From NCBI GenBank assembly GCA_938005615.1, contig CALLMV010000015.1:1-46749 (forward strand): 46,749 bases of DNA, read 5' to 3'. The notes below the pieces were generated by a model, which saw only the letters and a program-made list of their open reading frames with translations, was not told where the DNA came from and did not search any database. The stretch comes from an uncultured Verrucomicrobiae bacterium (GTDB lineage Bacteria; Verrucomicrobiota; Verrucomicrobiia; JADLBR01; CALLMV01). Positions 45,713 through 46,749 of this stretch are shown here, piece after piece. Position 1 is the first letter of the stretch, and each line of letters begins with the position of its first letter. Position numbers and translations under genes: made by a program.

Positions 45713-46105
45713 TCAAAAAACTTCAGGACGATCGCTCCCGCCTTGGCGTCTCCTCCGTCGCAAGAAGGCGCCATGGACGTGCTTCTTTGCCCTCTTCTTT
45801 CTGAGACTTTGAACTTCTTCGGCAGGGATCGCTCCAAGGGCGAAAAACGGATCCACATCCGGGGGGAGTTCTTTGCTCCCGGTGTCTTGCACGTCCTAAA
45901 CGGGGGCGATGGGACCAAAAGGCCAGAGAATGAGGAGCGGACGGGCATTTTCTTTCGGGTAGCGGTCGAAGCGGGTTTTCTAATTACGGGCGGATGCTGC
46001 ATAGCGCAGGCTGGGTTTCTGCAGGTGAAGCAGCATACCATTAAACGAGGCGAAGTTGCGCAGTTGCTCAGTAAATTCGAGGAGTTCGAAGTAGTCGGCG
46101 CTGTT
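45713..46105 (-). pseudogene. Broken gene of an unnamed conserved family, two in-frame amber codons
   Basis: Reading the minus strand from 46105 gives 130 codons of clearly protein-like sequence interrupted by TAG at 45980-45982 and 45896-45898: NSADYFELLEFTEQLRNFAS and LLHLQKPSLRYAASARN, stop, KTRFDRYPKENARPLLILWP and FGPIAPV, stop, then DVQDTGSKELPPDVDPFF. The flanking text reads as one frame, and the stops stand where a Trp and a Tyr would be natural. From memory, similar sequences belong to a widespread family sometimes linked with ImmA/IrrE-like metallopeptidase domains; this is unverified and no such domain is visible here. There is a further in-frame TAG just before residue 1, and the frame ends at a TGA (45713-45715). 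Confidence 0.7.
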
Positions 46106-46155
46106 ATGCTAAAATCGCGACTCCGTTCCCGTCATCGAGCAATACGGATTTCGTC

Positions 46156-46749
46156 TTACAGTCTGAAAAAATGGGAGTTTCTGATTTCCTGCTCCCCATT
46201 CCAGCGATAGGCGCAAAGGAATCCGCCTTTACCGATTCCGTAGTCCAGGCAGGCGAGGTTAGGGCGGATCGCCGCTGGCCTGGATTCTTTGCAAGCGTAG
46301 TGGCCGAAAAATGTGGGTGGGGCCTCGATCGGGTATCCGGTTTCTGGGATCCGTGTGGGTGCAATATCGGGAATGAAGTCGCTGTCGGGAAAAACGATCT
46401 GACGACAGGTGAGCCCGCGCAGTTCGATCCACCACTTCACGCGGATCTCCCTGCGCATCGAGCCATCGGCGGTAAGGTGGCGATGGCCCTCCGGCATCCA
46501 TGCCTCCGGGCCATTGAGGATCCGGCTGATGCGCTCGTAGGCGTCGGTGCCTTTGCGACTGTAGCGTTCGAGCGTCGCACCCTCCAATCGTCCGATTCCA
46601 CGCATTTCATCAATCACATCACCATCCCAGCAGGCGTGGACGGCTCGCATCCCGCCAAAGTCGAGGCTCAGCGGAAGCCCAGCGAACCAATGAAGCCACT
46701 CCGACCATTCGCTGGCGTCAGGAAACTGCTCCAGGGTCGCGCGGTGCTG
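46156..46749 (-). CDS. Metallophosphoesterase / serine-threonine phosphatase-like protein, C-terminal part
   Basis: The frame is open to the window edge, so the N-terminus is missing. About 197 residues are seen, starting QHRATLEQFPD, then LPLSLDFGGMRAVHACWDGD near residue 35 and, near the end, FFGHYACKES, LACLDYGIGKGGFLCAYRWNGEQEI in adjoining blocks. The HACW and GHY / CLDYG blocks are typical of calcineurin-like bacterial phosphoesterases such as diadenosine tetraphosphatase or PrpA relatives; they hold the metal-binding His residues of the C-terminal half. The N-terminal GD and GNH motifs lie outside the window. An in-frame ATG at 46650 is internal to the conserved region and is not the start. 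Confidence 0.82.
   Translation of the reverse strand, partial: QHRATLEQFPDASEWSEWLHWFAGLPLSLDFGGMRAVHACWDGDVIDEMRGIGRLEGATLERYSRKGTDAYERISRILNGPEAWMPEGHRHLTADGSMRREIRVKWWIELRGLTCRQIVFPDSDFIPDIAPTRIPETGYPIEAPPTFFGHYACKESRPAAIRPNLACLDYGIGKGGFLCAYRWNGEQEIRNSHFFRL

Noticed and set aside
45743-46210. 155-codon plus-strand open frame
   Set aside because: The opposite strand reads as a conserved protein broken by two stops; this frame has no protein-like pattern and runs into the phosphatase gene end.

Overview
The window looks like a chromosomal segment of a Gram-negative bacterium, most likely of the Planctomycetes-Verrucomicrobia-Chlamydiae group (Verrucomicrobiota is my best guess, moderate confidence). 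Reasons: lipopolysaccharide genes (lpxA, kdsA), a menaquinone gene (menA), a long-form IspG of about 606 residues as in Chlamydia and plants, a metal-dependent (Cys-type) KdsA, and long AT-rich gaps between genes of moderate GC. It is mostly core metabolism and information processing; the accessory part begins at about 41 kb.

Layout. 1-9.3 kb: end of panC, menA, then nusB-PAP2 phosphatase (minus), lpxA, and a minus-strand run fmt-rsmI-asd-lysC; grpE-dnaJ reads the other way. 9.3-17.0 kb: a SulP transporter with STAS domain, a three-gene Fe(III)-type ABC importer (binding protein, ATPase, fused double permease), an alpha/beta hydrolase and a LysR regulator. 17.1-25.2 kb: tRNA-His, an SGNH hydrolase, topoisomerase III, argF, an iron-sulfur photolyase, tRNA-Leu and tRNA-Arg, aroB. 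25.3-31.8 kb: transaldolase-like enzyme, class V aminotransferase, ispG, a 695-bp AT-rich gap, tyrS, kdsA. 31.9-40.9 kb: LysM amidase, zwf, thrC, two small Flp-type pilins (the second missed by a 60-residue cutoff) ending in a clear terminator, polA, a HAD phosphatase. 40.9-46.7 kb: an FHA membrane protein, a complete IS200-like/RAYT element with perfect 22-bp inverted ends, two overlapping uncharacterised genes, a pseudogene broken by two amber codons, and a metallophosphoesterase cut by the window end.

Functionally, lysC, asd and thrC supply the aspartate pathway to threonine; lpxA and kdsA feed lipid A and Kdo; zwf and the transaldolase serve pentose phosphates; ispG and menA supply isoprenoids and quinone; fmt, rsmI, nusB, grpE, dnaJ, tyrS and the tRNAs serve expression and folding. 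No CRISPR array, prophage or obvious defence system is visible. The least explained parts are the orphan pilin pair, the two-gene unit at 43.5-45.5 kb, the AT-rich repeats near 18 and 25.3 kb, the pseudogene, and the reversal of strand composition across polA.
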